Below, in pieces: positions 42,061 to 52,325 of a DNA stretch of 64,000 nt. Position 1 is the first letter of the stretch. Each line of letters begins with the position of its first letter. The translations under genes and the position numbers were made by a program. The stretch is from the NCBI GenBank assembly GCA_964007475.1, contig OZ023273.1:73447842-73511841 (forward strand). Direction: 5' to 3'. Below the pieces are notes generated by a model that did not search any database, was not told the DNA's origin, and saw only the letters and a program-made list of their open reading frames with translations. Origin of the DNA: Hybos culiciformis. Its lineage: Eukaryota > Arthropoda > Insecta > Diptera > Hybotidae.

Positions 42061-42065
42061 GTTAT

Positions 42066-42134
42066 TCACTGTTATTTCATAGTTTAAATTTTTAAGTATA
42101 AACTTCTGTAGGTAGTTCTATGACTGCTTCGTGG
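42066..42134. repeat. CACGAAGCAG-family palindrome arm, split by a MITE
   Basis: TGTTATTTCATAGTTTAAAT ... TATGACTGCTTCGTG is one arm; the element at 42135-42844 sits in its last eight bases, which are repeated as CTTCGTGT after it. Confidence 0.7.
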
Positions 42135-42844
42135 CAGTCCGAAATAATTTATACGGACATAATTTATACGAGAAAAACGACATTGTTCATACGATAAATA
42201 GTGTCGTTTGAAAGAAACATTATTTATACAAAAAAAAAAACGACATTATTCATACGATAAATAATGTCGTGTTTTTTTTGTATAAATAATGTCGCTTTTA
42301 AAACGACATTATGTATCGTATGAACAATGTCGTTTTTTTATCGTATGAATAATGTCGTTTTTAAAACGACACTATTTATCGTATGTGAGTAAAAAAGATA
42401 AAATATTTGTGAGGTAGACACTCGGGAAGGGGGGGCAGCAGGGCGGCGGGCGGGCGGTTGGTCAGTGGGATTTGCGGAGATATTGTGAGGTACACACGGG
42501 AAGGGGGGGCAGCAGGGTGGCTGCCCCCCTTCCCCTTTTGCTTAGAACACAATATTCGCAGTTATGTCAGTTCACCTACATTTTGTACGCCGAACATTCG
42601 TTTTTACTCACATACGATAAATAGTGCCGTTTTAAAAATGACATTATTCATACGATCAAAAAACGACTTTATTCATGTAGAAATAATGTCGTTTAGAAGC
42701 GACATTATTTATACGAAAAAAAAACGACTTTATTCATTTATAAATTATGACGTGCCTGAAAGCGACATAATTCATTTGTATGGTAGGAATAATGTCGTTT
42801 TTTCGTATAAATTATGTCCGTATAAATTATTTCGGGACCCCCTG
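42135..42844. mobile_element. hAT-like MITE made of repeated CGACATTATT hairpins
   Basis: The ends CAGTCCGAAATAATTTATAC and (reverse strand) CAGGGGGTCCCGAAATAATT share the CCGAAATAATTTATACGGAC block, then ACATAATTTATACGA. The flanks CTTCGTGG (42127-42134) and CTTCGTGT (42845-42852) are an 8-bp target duplication with one change. Inside, about 16 half-sites CGACATTATT or AATAATGTCG pair into many hairpins on both sides of a G-rich centre (42423-42540). It has no coding capacity. Confidence 0.8.
42423..42540. repeat. G-rich core with C-rich partner
   Basis: GGGAAGGGGGGGCAGCAGGG occurs at 42425 and again near 42498. The first is followed by GGCGGCGGGCGGGCGG, a potential G-quadruplex; the second by GGCTGCCCCCCTTCCCC, its own inverted partner. 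Confidence 0.75.
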
Positions 42845-42856
42845 CTTCGTGTGTTT

Positions 42857-42985
42857 TTTTTTAATTTTTTTGAACATAATAATTTTTAATTTTTATTAAC
42901 ATAATTTTTTTATTGGTAGTATATGTAATTTTTTTGCTTGTAATATTGGGCCCTATATATATGTATATATATATTTGAAATTAAA
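42857..42985 (+). repeat. Dispersed repeat, copy 1 of about 125 bp
   Basis: TTTTTTTGAACATAATAATT ... GGTAGTATATGTAATTTTTT ... AATATTGGGCCC recurs at 44595-44722 in the same orientation with small differences. The second copy lies between tRNA-like SINE heads. Confidence 0.7.
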
Positions 42986-43019
42986 ATAGTGTGAAAGTGC
43001 CATGCAGTAGCAAAATACG

Positions 43020-43115
43020 ATAATTATGAATTCCTACCCAAAATTTTTGGTCTGGTAATATTTATTTCACCAGAGCTACCTATTTTGAAAATTTTTTTTT
43101 TGCATATTTTGAGCC
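43020..43115 (-). repeat. Single satellite unit
   Basis: CCTACCCAAAATTTTTGGTC ... TTTCACCAGAGCTACCTATT is a diverged inverted unit of the 105-bp satellite, ending like the one at 26400-26515 in TTTTTTTGCATATTTTGAGC. Confidence 0.6.
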
Positions 43116-43408
43116 GGGAAAACCTATAATGATAAATTACTTGATCGATATCTATACTATCAATGCCAAAATATACCTATGTTGTTTCTCAAGGCTTTAA
43201 TAAAATTATTTGTAACGAGTTTAGTGGATATAATGTTTATAACTTTAGTGGTTACATGATCTCTGTAAAAAAAATAAAACAAAAACATGAAACATGAAAT
43301 GAAATGTGATCACTTTTCTTACTTATTTTTCTCCTGGGAAATTTGTACTTTTTTTTAGCTTTTATTATCTTATTAACTACAACAGGATTAACAAATGCTG
43401 TTTAAATA

Positions 43409-43776
43409 CATATATACATATAACTGTCTTGTCATAGTAAGTGGTAAAACATGTTTGAAAATTAGTTGGGACTTTAGTGATATACCTATTATCCGGTGTC
43501 TAAATTTTTTATGAATGACCACAAGATTATGTTAATTCTATTGTGAAAATAAGATTGCACGAAAAAGCTGTGAATATTGCAGAACGCTGCCCACAATATT
43601 TAAAAATAGTTCATTCAACTCGCTATTAAAAAACTGATTTCTGAATAGGATAGTTTTTTTTTCACAATTAAATTTTTAAAATGAAATAGGATCTCGATAC
43701 TTAAATTTATGCATCTGTTTACGTTTCCAATATTTTTTACATCCATTTTATAGCAATATTCAATTGCATTAATTCA
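43409..43776 (+). repeat. Dispersed 360-bp repeat, copy 1
   Basis: CATATAACTGTCTTGTCATA ... CAATTGCATTAAT is repeated at 58197-58527 with about 95% identity. In the second copy a hAT element follows the final GCATTAAT. The nature of the repeat is unknown; no coding frame spans it. Confidence 0.8.
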
Positions 43777-44171
43777 TATATGAAATTTTACAGTTTTCAA
43801 CTAAGTTCTCAAATAAGTTTTTAGCTACATTTTAATTTTATAATATGTATTATAAAATTATAAAACACTATTTATTAATTAAAAGTTTTTTCCATTTATA
43901 TAAATTAAAATAAAAAATCAAAGAGCGCCTAATTAGCAAATTTTTTTGAACCAAAAAATAACCTTTGCCACCAAATTTGCTACAATTTTACTAAACTCTG
44001 TGTTTTGCTTCAAAAATAGAATATGTATATAGAATGTGTATATAGAATATGTATATAGAAAATAAAAAAAAAAAAAAATTAGTGGCTGATAAAAACATTT
44101 TGGTTTGTTTAAATATCTCAAAAAAACTAATTATGAAAAAAAAAAATTAAAATATTTCACAAAAACTCGTC

Positions 44172-44243
44172 ATTGAGAATCGAACCAGGCACCTTCAGAC
44201 TTACAGTCTGATGTTCTACTACTAAGCCATATTGTCTATATGA
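44172..44243 (-). other. tRNA-Tyr-like SINE head, copy 1
   Basis: On the minus strand: TGGCTTAGTAGTAG (A-box like), an anticodon arm TCAGA-CTGTAAG-TCTGA with GTA in the anticodon position, and GGTTCGATTC (B box). The anticodon stem is perfect, but the T and acceptor stems do not pair, so this is a tRNA-derived SINE and not a gene. Confidence 0.6.
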
Positions 44244-44507
44244 GTTTAGCTTTCTAAAAAAAAACAAAAATATTATTAAAATATTATTATTTTCCTAAAT
44301 AATATTAAATTTAAATTTGTGGTATACTTTATAAAATTGATAAAGATTTTTTGTGTACATTTTTCAAATTCGTTTTTTGAGTATTCTAATTCTTTTCTTA
44401 TTTTCTTTTTTGAGTATTCTTTCTTATTCTCCTACAATAAAATAAAAACAAAAAAATGAATGGTTTATTAGAATTTTTTTATTATATTTTAGAAATCCAA
44501 AATCCTA

Positions 44508-44580
44508 TGTGCTATATGGCTTAGTGGCTAGAACATCAGACTATAAGAGTGAAGGTGTCAGGTTCGATTCCCCAATGAAT
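44508..44580 (+). other. tRNA-Tyr-like SINE head, copy 2
   Basis: TGGCTTAGTGGCTAGAACAT ... GGTTCGATTCCCC on the plus strand. The anticodon arm is changed (CTATAAG loop, GAGTGA on one side). Confidence 0.6.
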
Positions 44581-44594
44581 ACATTTTTTTTTTC

Positions 44595-44722
44595 ATTTTT
44601 TTCATTTTTTTGAACATAATAACTTTTAATTTTTTTGAACATAATTTTTTTATTGGTAGAATATGTAATTTTTTTGCTGGCAATATTGGGCCCAATATAT
44701 ACATATATTTGAGATTAAAAAA
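44595..44722 (+). repeat. Dispersed repeat, copy 2 of about 125 bp
   Basis: It matches 42857-42985. It lies between SINE heads 2 and 3 and may be their shared body. Confidence 0.7.
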
Positions 44723-44727
44723 TCTTG

Positions 44728-44804
44728 TCATTGGGAATCGAACCAGGCATCTTCAGACTTACAGTCTGATGTTCTAGCCACTAAGCCATATTGTCCATAT
44801 GATT
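44728..44804 (-). other. tRNA-Tyr-like SINE head, copy 3
   Basis: The minus strand reads TGGCTTAGTGGCTAGAACAT, TCAGACTGTAAGTCTGA and GGTTCGATTCCCA; it is closest to the presumed parent sequence. It is preceded by copy 2 of the 125-bp dispersed repeat. Confidence 0.6.
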
Positions 44805-45309
44805 TTGGGTTTCTTAAATATAATAAAAAAATAAGTATTTTTATTCTAATTTTTCTGAGAAAAATGATGACGATTCTGAGAAAAATTCTATATGAAAATG
44901 GATTTTTACCCTCTACCAAAAATCATCAAACGCCGCTAAAGAAGTATAAACTACAAAAAAAAGTTTGTCGTTTACAAATTATTTAAATCTAAAATTTTTT
45001 TTTTTTTTCATAATAGTGCTTCACCCTTAAAAAAATTTAAAAATTTCAAATTCTGAATTTCAAATTCCTAATGTATTTTGTTAGTGTAATTTAATGTCAA
45101 AAAAAAGTTTTCGGGTGAACACTTTTTTTAATTTTTTTTCATAAATTTCAAATATTAATAACAAAGCTGCCAGAGTAGGATTTTCTTTCCCTAAATTTAG
45201 AGGATTTTATTATATCTGGAAAAAATTATGAACAAAAAATTATTGTACAAGAAAAATCTCAGGAAATTTTCGGAATTTTTTTTATCTGGCATGTTTTTTT
45301 TTTTTGATT

Positions 45310-45553
45310 TGACAATTAGAATGACTATGAAAATTGAATTTATTCACAAAATTATTTTTTTGTTTCTTTTTCATTACGTTTCCTACCTATCATAATATTT
45401 TTTTACGATACCTTTCGTGTCAAAAAAATTTTTTTTGTTTTTTTTTTATATTTTTTGCAGTTGATTTTTTACTTTCAGATAAAATTAGCTGTGAATGGGT
45501 TTCCGGAACATTCCTCCAAAAATTACTTTACTGTGGTAGCTATAAACAACGGA
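45310..45553 (-). mobile_element. PIF-like element, diverged copy 3 (inverted)
   Basis: Inverted and diverged relative of the left arm of the element at 45557 (shared TTTGTTTCTTTTTCA, GCAGTTGATTTTTT, GAACATTCC). It abuts copy 2 head-to-head with a common TTA. Confidence 0.55.
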
Positions 45554-45556
45554 TTA

Positions 45557-45957
45557 TGCCTTGAGCACAGCTAATACCGCAAAGCAATTTTTGAAGGAAT
45601 GTTGCGGAAACCTGTTCACAGCTGAAAGCAAAAAAATTAACTGCAAACAACTGCTTTTGTTTTTTTTATAATATGATTGTGACAGAAAAATGCAGCAAAA
45701 CCAAATTTCGATGTAAAAGAAACGCTGTGAAAAAGAAACAAAAAAATTATTTTGTGACGTATTCAATTCTTTCTGGAGCAAAAAAAAAAAAATTGAGTTT
45801 TCTAATTAATTATGAAAAAATTTTAAGAAATTCTTTATACAAAAAATCAATAAAATTAATATCTTTCGTTTTTCATAATTTTTATTTAAAATAAATAAGA
45901 AATAACGCAGAAAATCGGTTTTTACGGTAGTTAAAAATTGCTTTGCAGTATTAGCTG
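45557..45957 (+). mobile_element. PIF-like element, copy 2, right end interrupted
   Basis: It starts TGCCTTGAGCACAGCTAATA after TTA, as copy 1 does. The right inverted repeat (AAATTGCTTTGCAGTATTAG) is cut at AGCTG by the BEL-1 insertion. Beyond BEL-1 the sequence is that of another LTR, so the outer nine bases of this end are missing. Confidence 0.65.
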
Positions 45958-46180
45958 TGTCCAAACACTATGCGTTATTATAGTACAATGAATATATTTC
46001 TCTTTTTTGTCAAATTTTATAAAAATTATAATTTTATGAGTACATATTCTTACAGTTAGTTAATATTCTATAAATTCTATTTTGTCAATTAATTGAATAA
46101 TAAGATTTTAAAAAACGGATTCTATATCATGATGATTTTAAATTAAAGGGTTTGTTGCTTTAAATGTCCAACTTTAAACA
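45958..46180 (-). repeat. BEL-1 3' LTR
   Basis: This 223-bp LTR differs from the other at two positions (A/G near 46030 and G/A near 46095). On the minus strand it follows the polypurine tract. Confidence 0.95.
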
Positions 46181-46194
46181 TCCTCCCGCCTCGG
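46181..46194 (-). promoter_or_regulatory. Polypurine tract of BEL-1
   Basis: On the minus strand GAGGCGGGAGGA lies directly before the 3' LTR. Confidence 0.75.
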
Positions 46195-47085
46195 ATTTAC
46201 TTCATAGTAAATTGAAATACCCATAATCATGAAATTTGATTGCTAGTTCAGTTTATTTTGCTTATTCAGTCATTTATTAAGGATATCAATACTGATTTTG
46301 ATAATTAATAATTTTCCATAATTGATAATTAATAATTCCATTTCAATTTTCGATGTCTAATTATTTTTACATCGTTGATATGATATTTGGTGTAATTTAT
46401 TTGAGGTTGTGGATGTTTGTGTTGACTACTCGTAATTTCTTGAACCAATTGATCTATTGTTGTTGTTTAGGACCATTCCAAGTTTGTGGCGAATTTCATT
46501 TCAATTTATGAATGGATAATCCCATAAACTTGTACCAAACGCAATTATGTTTAATCATGGTCTCTTTTAGGAAATAAATTTAATAATTTTGAAGGTTTTA
46601 ATGGATATTATAATAGCTACAACTGGCAAAGAAAGTTATTTTATCGAAAACAAATTATATAAGTATAAAAAAAAATTTTTGATCTTCTACTTTATGTGAA
46701 AGTTATTGCAAATTTTGAAAGAAATTGATAATAAATTGTTAAATAGTACGAGATTTTCGTTATATTTATAAGTATCAGATAAAAAAAAGACAAATTTAGA
46801 TTTTTCTTTTATTCAATTAAAGCATATGAATTCAGATTATTATTTTGTTTAAAATTAAAAATATATAATTCAAATTTAGTTATTTTTTGGAATTAAAATG
46901 AACAAAAATTCAGGCTTTCATTTTTTCCTAATTTGAAATTAAAAATATGTAATTCAGATTTCGTTATTTTTTGGAATTAAAATGAATAAAAAATTCAGGT
47001 TTGAATTTTTTTTTTTTTTTTTTTTATTTTAAAAGTTTAAAATATGAAATTCAATTTTACTAATTTGAGATTTGGATTTAAAATT
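46195..47085 (-). other. BEL-1 3' untranslated region with tandem repeats
   Basis: AT-rich and non-coding. Around 46853-47005 an 80-bp unit with TTATTTTTTGGAATTAAAAT and AATTCAGG is repeated about twice. Confidence 0.65.
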
Positions 47086-49170
47086 TTATGGAAGTAGACA
47101 TAGTTTTACTATAGGACGTGTGAGGATTCCATTCTTAGTACGAATCGTTGCAACCCGGATTTGTCCATCTTTTCCTTTATGGACGTCAATTACCCGGCCT
47201 AATCTCCACTGAGTTGGCGGCAGATTATCTTCTTTTATAACGACTATTCTATCAACTACGAGGTGAGATTCTTGGTTTTTCCACTTTGATCGTTGGTGAA
47301 GTGTATTCAAGTAATCCTTGCTCCACCTATTCCAGAAATACTGTCTGATTTTTTGAACTTCGTTCCACCTTTTTAAGTCCGACATTTCGACTTCAAGTGG
47401 AAGTTCAGGGGGAGTAAAAAATGAACGACCAATCAAGAAATGAGCTGGTGTCAGAGCGTTCAGTTCGTTTGAGTCGTCATTTAATCCGGTTAAAGGTCGG
47501 CTATTCAACACCATTTTAATTTGACACAGAATTGTCGACAAGTCCTCAAATGTTACTGATTGGTTCGAGCAAATTCTTTTCAGGTGATATTTCATTGATT
47601 TCACTCCCGCTTCATGAAGACCTCCAAAATGGGGGGCTGAAGGTGGAATAAATTTGAAATCGATATGCTGGTTCGCTAATTGCTCAACGGCATCAGTGGT
47701 GACAGATTTTAATGCTTGTTTGTACTCCCTTTCAAGCTCATTTTTAGCACCTACGAAATTTGTGGCATTGTCGCAGAAAATTGTACGACAAAGTCCTCGA
47801 CGTGCGTAGAAACGCGAAAAAGCTTGCAGGAAGGTCTTTGTCGACAAATCGCTCACAGGCTCTAGGTGTATAGCTTTGGTCGAACAACAAACAAAAACGC
47901 ATACGTAGCCTTTAGTAAGACGGTTACAACGACCTCGAGACATTTTTAATTGGAATGGGCCAGCGAAATCCAAACTGACGTGGACGAATAGGCAATTAGC
48001 TGAGATTCTTTCTAAAGGCAATGGGCTCATAATTTGGGTTAGGGTTTTTTGTTTGTGAATCACACAAATCTTACAATTGTTTACTACAGCCTTACATAAC
48101 TGTTTTAATTTAATTATCCAAAACTCCTGTCGGATGACGCTCATCATTAAAGAAATATTGCCATGTAGAGTGAGTTTGTGAATTGCTTCAAGGTAAAGTT
48201 TTGTAAAGTGACTGCGATTGGGAATTATTATAGGGTGTTTTTCGTTGTAAGTAACGTTGAGATTAACTAATCTACCATTCATTCTAATTAATGAATTTTC
48301 ATCTAAAAACGGATTAAATTTAACTAGTAAGCTGGATTTAGGGAGGAGTAATTTTTCATTTAAAAGTTGATAGTCTTCTTTAAAATATTTTCTCTGAGCG
48401 TTTAAAATTAATTTAGTTTTAACATTTTTTATTTCAGACGCGGCAATCGGTTTAGGAAATTTTAAACGAAGCTCTGAAGGGGTTAAACAATTTGAAGTAA
48501 ATCTATGGCAGATTGCTAACACTCTCAATGCTCGGAAAAGGTCAGAGAAACGTTCAGAAATTTCAGTTTCTCTACATGAACTGAAAGTTTGCTTAGATTT
48601 TCTCTCTTCTAAATCGGTTTGGGTAATTTTTACGGGGGGTGGCCAATGCGTTTCGTCTTCTGAAAGCCATTGAGGACCTTCCCACCACATTTTATTGTTG
48701 ACCAACTCTATGGCAGATTGGCCTCTTGAAGGAAAATCGGCTGGATTTTGTTTGGATGGAACATAATTGAACTTTAAGTTTCCAGTATTTTCAATTATTT
48801 GGGCAACCCTATTTCCTACAAATGGTTTCCATTTCGTTGGGTGTGATCTGATCCAAGCTAAGACGATCTGTGAATCAGTCCATGCAAAAAATTCGGTGTT
48901 TTGAATTGGAAAGGTACTTCTGATAAATTTTACGAGATTGGAAAGCAGCAGTGCTGCACATAGTTCTAACCGTGATAAAGAGACAAATTTAATAGGTGCA
49001 ATTTTAGTTTTGGACGTTACTAGATTTGAGTAAATTTCGTTATTAAACTCAGTTCTGATGTAACAACAGGCTGCATAAGCCTTATTTGAAGCGTCACAAA
49101 AAAAATGAAATTGGGTGGAGGTATTTTCTGGTTTATAATTAAACCAACGGTATTTGAATTTTTTCTATGT
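47086..49170 (-). CDS. pol: BEL-1 Pol: RNase H and integrase
   Basis: The open frame begins near 49160, after an A-run frameshift, with YRWFNYKPENTS, and ends at 47086. RNase H: FHFFCDASNKAYAACCY, SRLELCAALLLSNL, FAWTDSQIVLAWI, NPADFPSRG. Integrase: HHCC finger (HKLTLHGN ... NCKICVIHK); catalytic Asp in SLDFAGPF, Asp in IFCDNATNFVGA, Glu in FGGLHEAGVKS; then ALTPAHFLIGRS, YLNTLHQRSKW and the WRLGRVIDVHKGKDGQIR C-terminal module. GGLHEAG replaces the usual GGLWEAG. All catalytic residues are present. Internal in-frame codons at 48705 are not a real start; the protein is made as part of Gag-Pol. Confidence 0.9.
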
Positions 49171-49442
49171 GATATAGATCATTGGATAATTCCAACCATT
49201 TTTTTTTAATGTTTAACGCAATTGAATCATCCCAGTCAACATTTTCTTTCCAAATTTCTTGCATTAGAATCTTTCCACTTGTAACAATTGGAGCTATAAG
49301 GCCCAGTGGATCGTAAATTTTAGAAATTTGAGAAAATATTTTTCGTTTGGTGATTGGGATAATAATCTCAGACCAATTTAGTTGGAATGTGAAAAATCTA
49401 ACGAATTTGCCCATTGGATGCCTAAGGTTTTTGATAGGTATC
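49139..49442 (-). CDS. pol: BEL-1 Pol: RT connection segment between two frameshifts
   Basis: This links the main frames. It reads KTLGIQWANSLDF in one frame, then, after a T5 run near 49397, FFTFQLNWSEIIIPITKRKI and IFSQISKIYDPLGLIAPIV, a conserved BEL/Pao block ahead of RNase H. A further A-run change near 49160 leads into the RNase H frame. Each break is a single base in a run of A or T, so the true sequence may be continuous. Confidence 0.8.
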
Positions 49443-52325
49443 TTAAATCAAAATTTTTTGTGTGACTTTGTGGTTTTCAGGAATGTTTGACAGGCTTTTA
49501 GGGTCATTGGAAATCCATTTACGCAGTTCGAACCCACCTGAACGTAACATTTGAATAAGTTCAAATATTATAGTTTGTAGTTCATCACAAGAGTATGCTC
49601 CAATCAAACAATCATCAACATACGTAGAATTGCGAATAACGTTAGCTGCGTGGGGATATTTTTGTTCTTCATCCTGAGCTAATTGCAATAAAGTTTTTAT
49701 TGCTAGAAACGGGGAGGGTTTTAATCCAAAAACTAAACGTTCTAGTCTAAAATCTTGAATATTTTCACTTTTTGCAAACCGATACAAAATACGCTGATAA
49801 TTTGTGTGATCAGGAGAAATGAAAATTTGTCGAAATATTTTTTCGATGTCTGTCGTTGCAACAAAGGGAAATTTTCTCCAATTTATTAGAATGGCTGATA
49901 GATCTTGTTGTAACGCAGGACCTGGGTAAAGAAAATCATTTAGACTGTACTGAGAGGATGTTTTAGCTGAGCCATCAAAAACGATTCGAACTTTTGTTGT
50001 AAGACTGCTATCTTTAATGACACAGTGATGTGGTAAATAACAGCTGGTTATGTTAGTCTTTTCGTTTTCAATCGTTACATTTTCTTCACTCGTGGAACGA
50101 GAAAGATGACCCAAAGTGAGGTATTCGCGAATTATTTGGTCGTATTGATGTTTCAAGTCTGGGTTTTTCTCAAATTTTTTCTCTAGAGAGAGGAATCGGG
50201 TTTTTGCCATAAACCGAGAATTTCCCAATTTGATATTTTCATCAATATTTGGTTTGAATGGTAGGCTAACCATGTATGATCCATTTTTTAGCCTGCTGTG
50301 CGTGTTTTGGAAATGATTTTCGCAGAACTCTTCATCGGAAGTCAGTGGTTTTTTATCAGGTAGTTCTTCTAGTTCCCAGAATCGTTTCATATCACTTTCA
50401 ATTGAAACTTCTGTACAAAAAGAAACTACGGTTGAAAAGAAATTATTTTCTGTTTGGGTTGCATTGGAAGTACCCAGAATTATCCACCCAAAGATAGTTT
50501 TGATTGCGGCAACGGTATTTTCTTCGTTTTTAATTAATCCCTCGAGTATTATAGAAGGGTAAATATCTGCGCCAATCAACAAATCAATCTTTCTCGGGGT
50601 TTCAAATTCAGGATCGGCCCAGTCTAGGCCTTGGAATTGGGGTGATAAGGTTTTATCAAAGGGTTGTGACGGTAGAAAATCGGTTAATTTTTTCAACACT
50701 AACGTTTCAGATTTTAAAGGGGGGAAATTAAAATATTTAGGAAGTAATGATATTGTAACTTTAGTATTACATGGTGTACTCATTCCTCCCACCCCTGAAA
50801 TGTTAGATGAAATTTTAGAGGTTTTCATCCCAGAATAATTTACAAAATCTTCTGTAATGAAGGATGCCTCGGAACCAGGGTCTATTAAAGCTCGAATTCT
50901 ATAATAATTGTTCTTGACTTTAATTTTTATGACCGCTGTGGCTAATAGAGTATTAAATTTTGAGTTGGGATTTTTGCTGATTTGGTTTGATTTAACCGTT
51001 TCAGTGGTGTGCGGTTTATGGGTTTCGTTGTTTGTGGACTGTGTGGTTGTACTGGGTTGGCTAGTGTTTGGTGAATTTTGATTTTGGTTTAAATTTAAGT
51101 GTAAAAGTGTGTGATGTTTCTTATTGCATAGTTTACATTTTTGAGTTTTTGAACAACTTTTGGTGGTGTGATTACCAAAACAATTACAACACAAATTTAA
51201 TGAGCGTATGATATGAACTCTAGAATCTGGCTCCATTTTTGCAAATTTAGGACATTTTATAATTAAATGAGGATGAGCATGACAAATTTGGCAGTTTTGA
51301 GTTTTAGAGCTGAATGAATTAAATTTTTTTGGTGTCGTTGGAGACGTATTAGGATTACAATGCACTTCATCAATTGCTTCAAGAACTCGGAATCTTTCGG
51401 AGAGAAACTTTAAGAGGTCTTCCCACTTCGGAATTTCACAATGGGTTTCTAAAGATTGTTCCCAGAGTCTTAAGCTTTCTTTTGGTAAAGACTGGCAAAC
51501 AAGGTAAATCAGTAGCGGGGCCCAATCTTCTGTGCTTATGTTTTCATTTTTTATAGCAGCTAAAATTTCAATAATTTTGTCATGTAAAGTTCTAATATTT
51601 TTTGAATTATCTGGCTTTGGTGGACCTAGTGTAAAAAGCTTTTTTAATTGTACATTCAATAGGATTGTAGGGTTTTCATACCTTTTTTTCAAAGCAGTCC
51701 AGGCGGGTTCATAATTAGGTTCAGTAAGCGCGTAATTACTGATCAAAGTTGCTGCCTGTCCTTTTAATTTTGATTTGAAATAATGAAATTTATTTACGGG
51801 TCTCAGTGATGAGTTTTCATGCACTAAAGCACAGTAAATATCCCTGAAGGGTATCCACTCTAAATATTCGCCTGAAAATTCAGGTATTTCAATTGGTGGT
51901 AGTTTAATAGAATTAGAGCTTTTGGAATTTGTATCACTTTCATTTGAAGTTGGTTTATTTTCATCTTGTTTTAACTGTTTTAATTTTTCTTCTAATAAGC
52001 CATTTATTTCAAAATATTGTGCCATCAAAGCCGTAAATTTATTGTTATAAGTTTCGATTTCTTCTGGAGAATAAGTGAACTCTCTATGCCAAAGATTATC
52101 GTACGACGTATCAATCGTGGAAAACATTGTCTGACATACTGAGATTTTTGCTTTGATACTACCTATATTTATGCCTAGGCTCAGATCTTTTAACAATGTC
52201 TGAGTTGTGGAAAATTTGTCGCAACTTTGGATGAAATTTTGAACTATTGTTACTTGGGAAGATTCACCTGACTTTTCGTTCTTCTGAACGTCTGATTGAC
52301 TTGATTTCTCATTATTCTTAGACAT
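49443..52325 (-). CDS. gag-pol: BEL-1 Gag-protease-reverse transcriptase
   Basis: 960 codons from ATG at 52325. Residues about 1-140: helical N-terminus. About 145-340: DUF1759-like capsid (IPEFSGEYLEWIPFRDIY, FHYFKSKLKGQAATLI, SLPKESLRLWEQSL). About 345-410: zinc knuckles CQICHAHPHLIIKC, CCNCFGNHTTKSC and CKLCNKKHHTLLH. About 460-600: DUF1758 protease with ALIDPGSEASFI, catalytic Asp intact, and FGWIILG. Then FWELEELPD, and RT from about 740: LPHHCVIKDSSLTTKVRIVF, VATTDIEKIFRQI (first Asp), FGLKPSP, and YVDD at residues 902-905 (49611-49622). It ends by a frame break in an A6 run near 49448. The gag and RT parts are full length for the family. Confidence 0.92.
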   Translation of the reverse strand: MSKNNEKSSQSDVQKNEKSGESSQVTIVQNFIQSCDKFSTTQTLLKDLSLGINIGSIKAKISVCQTMFSTIDTSYDNLWHREFTYSPEEIETYNNKFTALMAQYFEINGLLEEKLKQLKQDENKPTSNESDTNSKSSNSIKLPPIEIPEFSGEYLEWIPFRDIYCALVHENSSLRPVNKFHYFKSKLKGQAATLISNYALTEPNYEPAWTALKKRYENPTILLNVQLKKLFTLGPPKPDNSKNIRTLHDKIIEILAAIKNENISTEDWAPLLIYLVCQSLPKESLRLWEQSLETHCEIPKWEDLLKFLSERFRVLEAIDEVHCNPNTSPTTPKKFNSFSSKTQNCQICHAHPHLIIKCPKFAKMEPDSRVHIIRSLNLCCNCFGNHTTKSCSKTQKCKLCNKKHHTLLHLNLNQNQNSPNTSQPSTTTQSTNNETHKPHTTETVKSNQISKNPNSKFNTLLATAVIKIKVKNNYYRIRALIDPGSEASFITEDFVNYSGMKTSKISSNISGVGGMSTPCNTKVTISLLPKYFNFPPLKSETLVLKKLTDFLPSQPFDKTLSPQFQGLDWADPEFETPRKIDLLIGADIYPSIILEGLIKNEENTVAAIKTIFGWIILGTSNATQTENNFFSTVVSFCTEVSIESDMKRFWELEELPDKKPLTSDEEFCENHFQNTHSRLKNGSYMVSLPFKPNIDENIKLGNSRFMAKTRFLSLEKKFEKNPDLKHQYDQIIREYLTLGHLSRSTSEENVTIENEKTNITSCYLPHHCVIKDSSLTTKVRIVFDGSAKTSSQYSLNDFLYPGPALQQDLSAILINWRKFPFVATTDIEKIFRQIFISPDHTNYQRILYRFAKSENIQDFRLERLVFGLKPSPFLAIKTLLQLAQDEEQKYPHAANVIRNSTYVDDCLIGAYSCDELQTIIFELIQMLRSGGFELRKWISNDPKSLSNIPENHKVTQKILI

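Noticed and set aside
44172..44243. Functional tRNA-Tyr gene
   Set aside because: The anticodon arm is good but the acceptor and T stems do not pair; three related copies and a shared body indicate a SINE.
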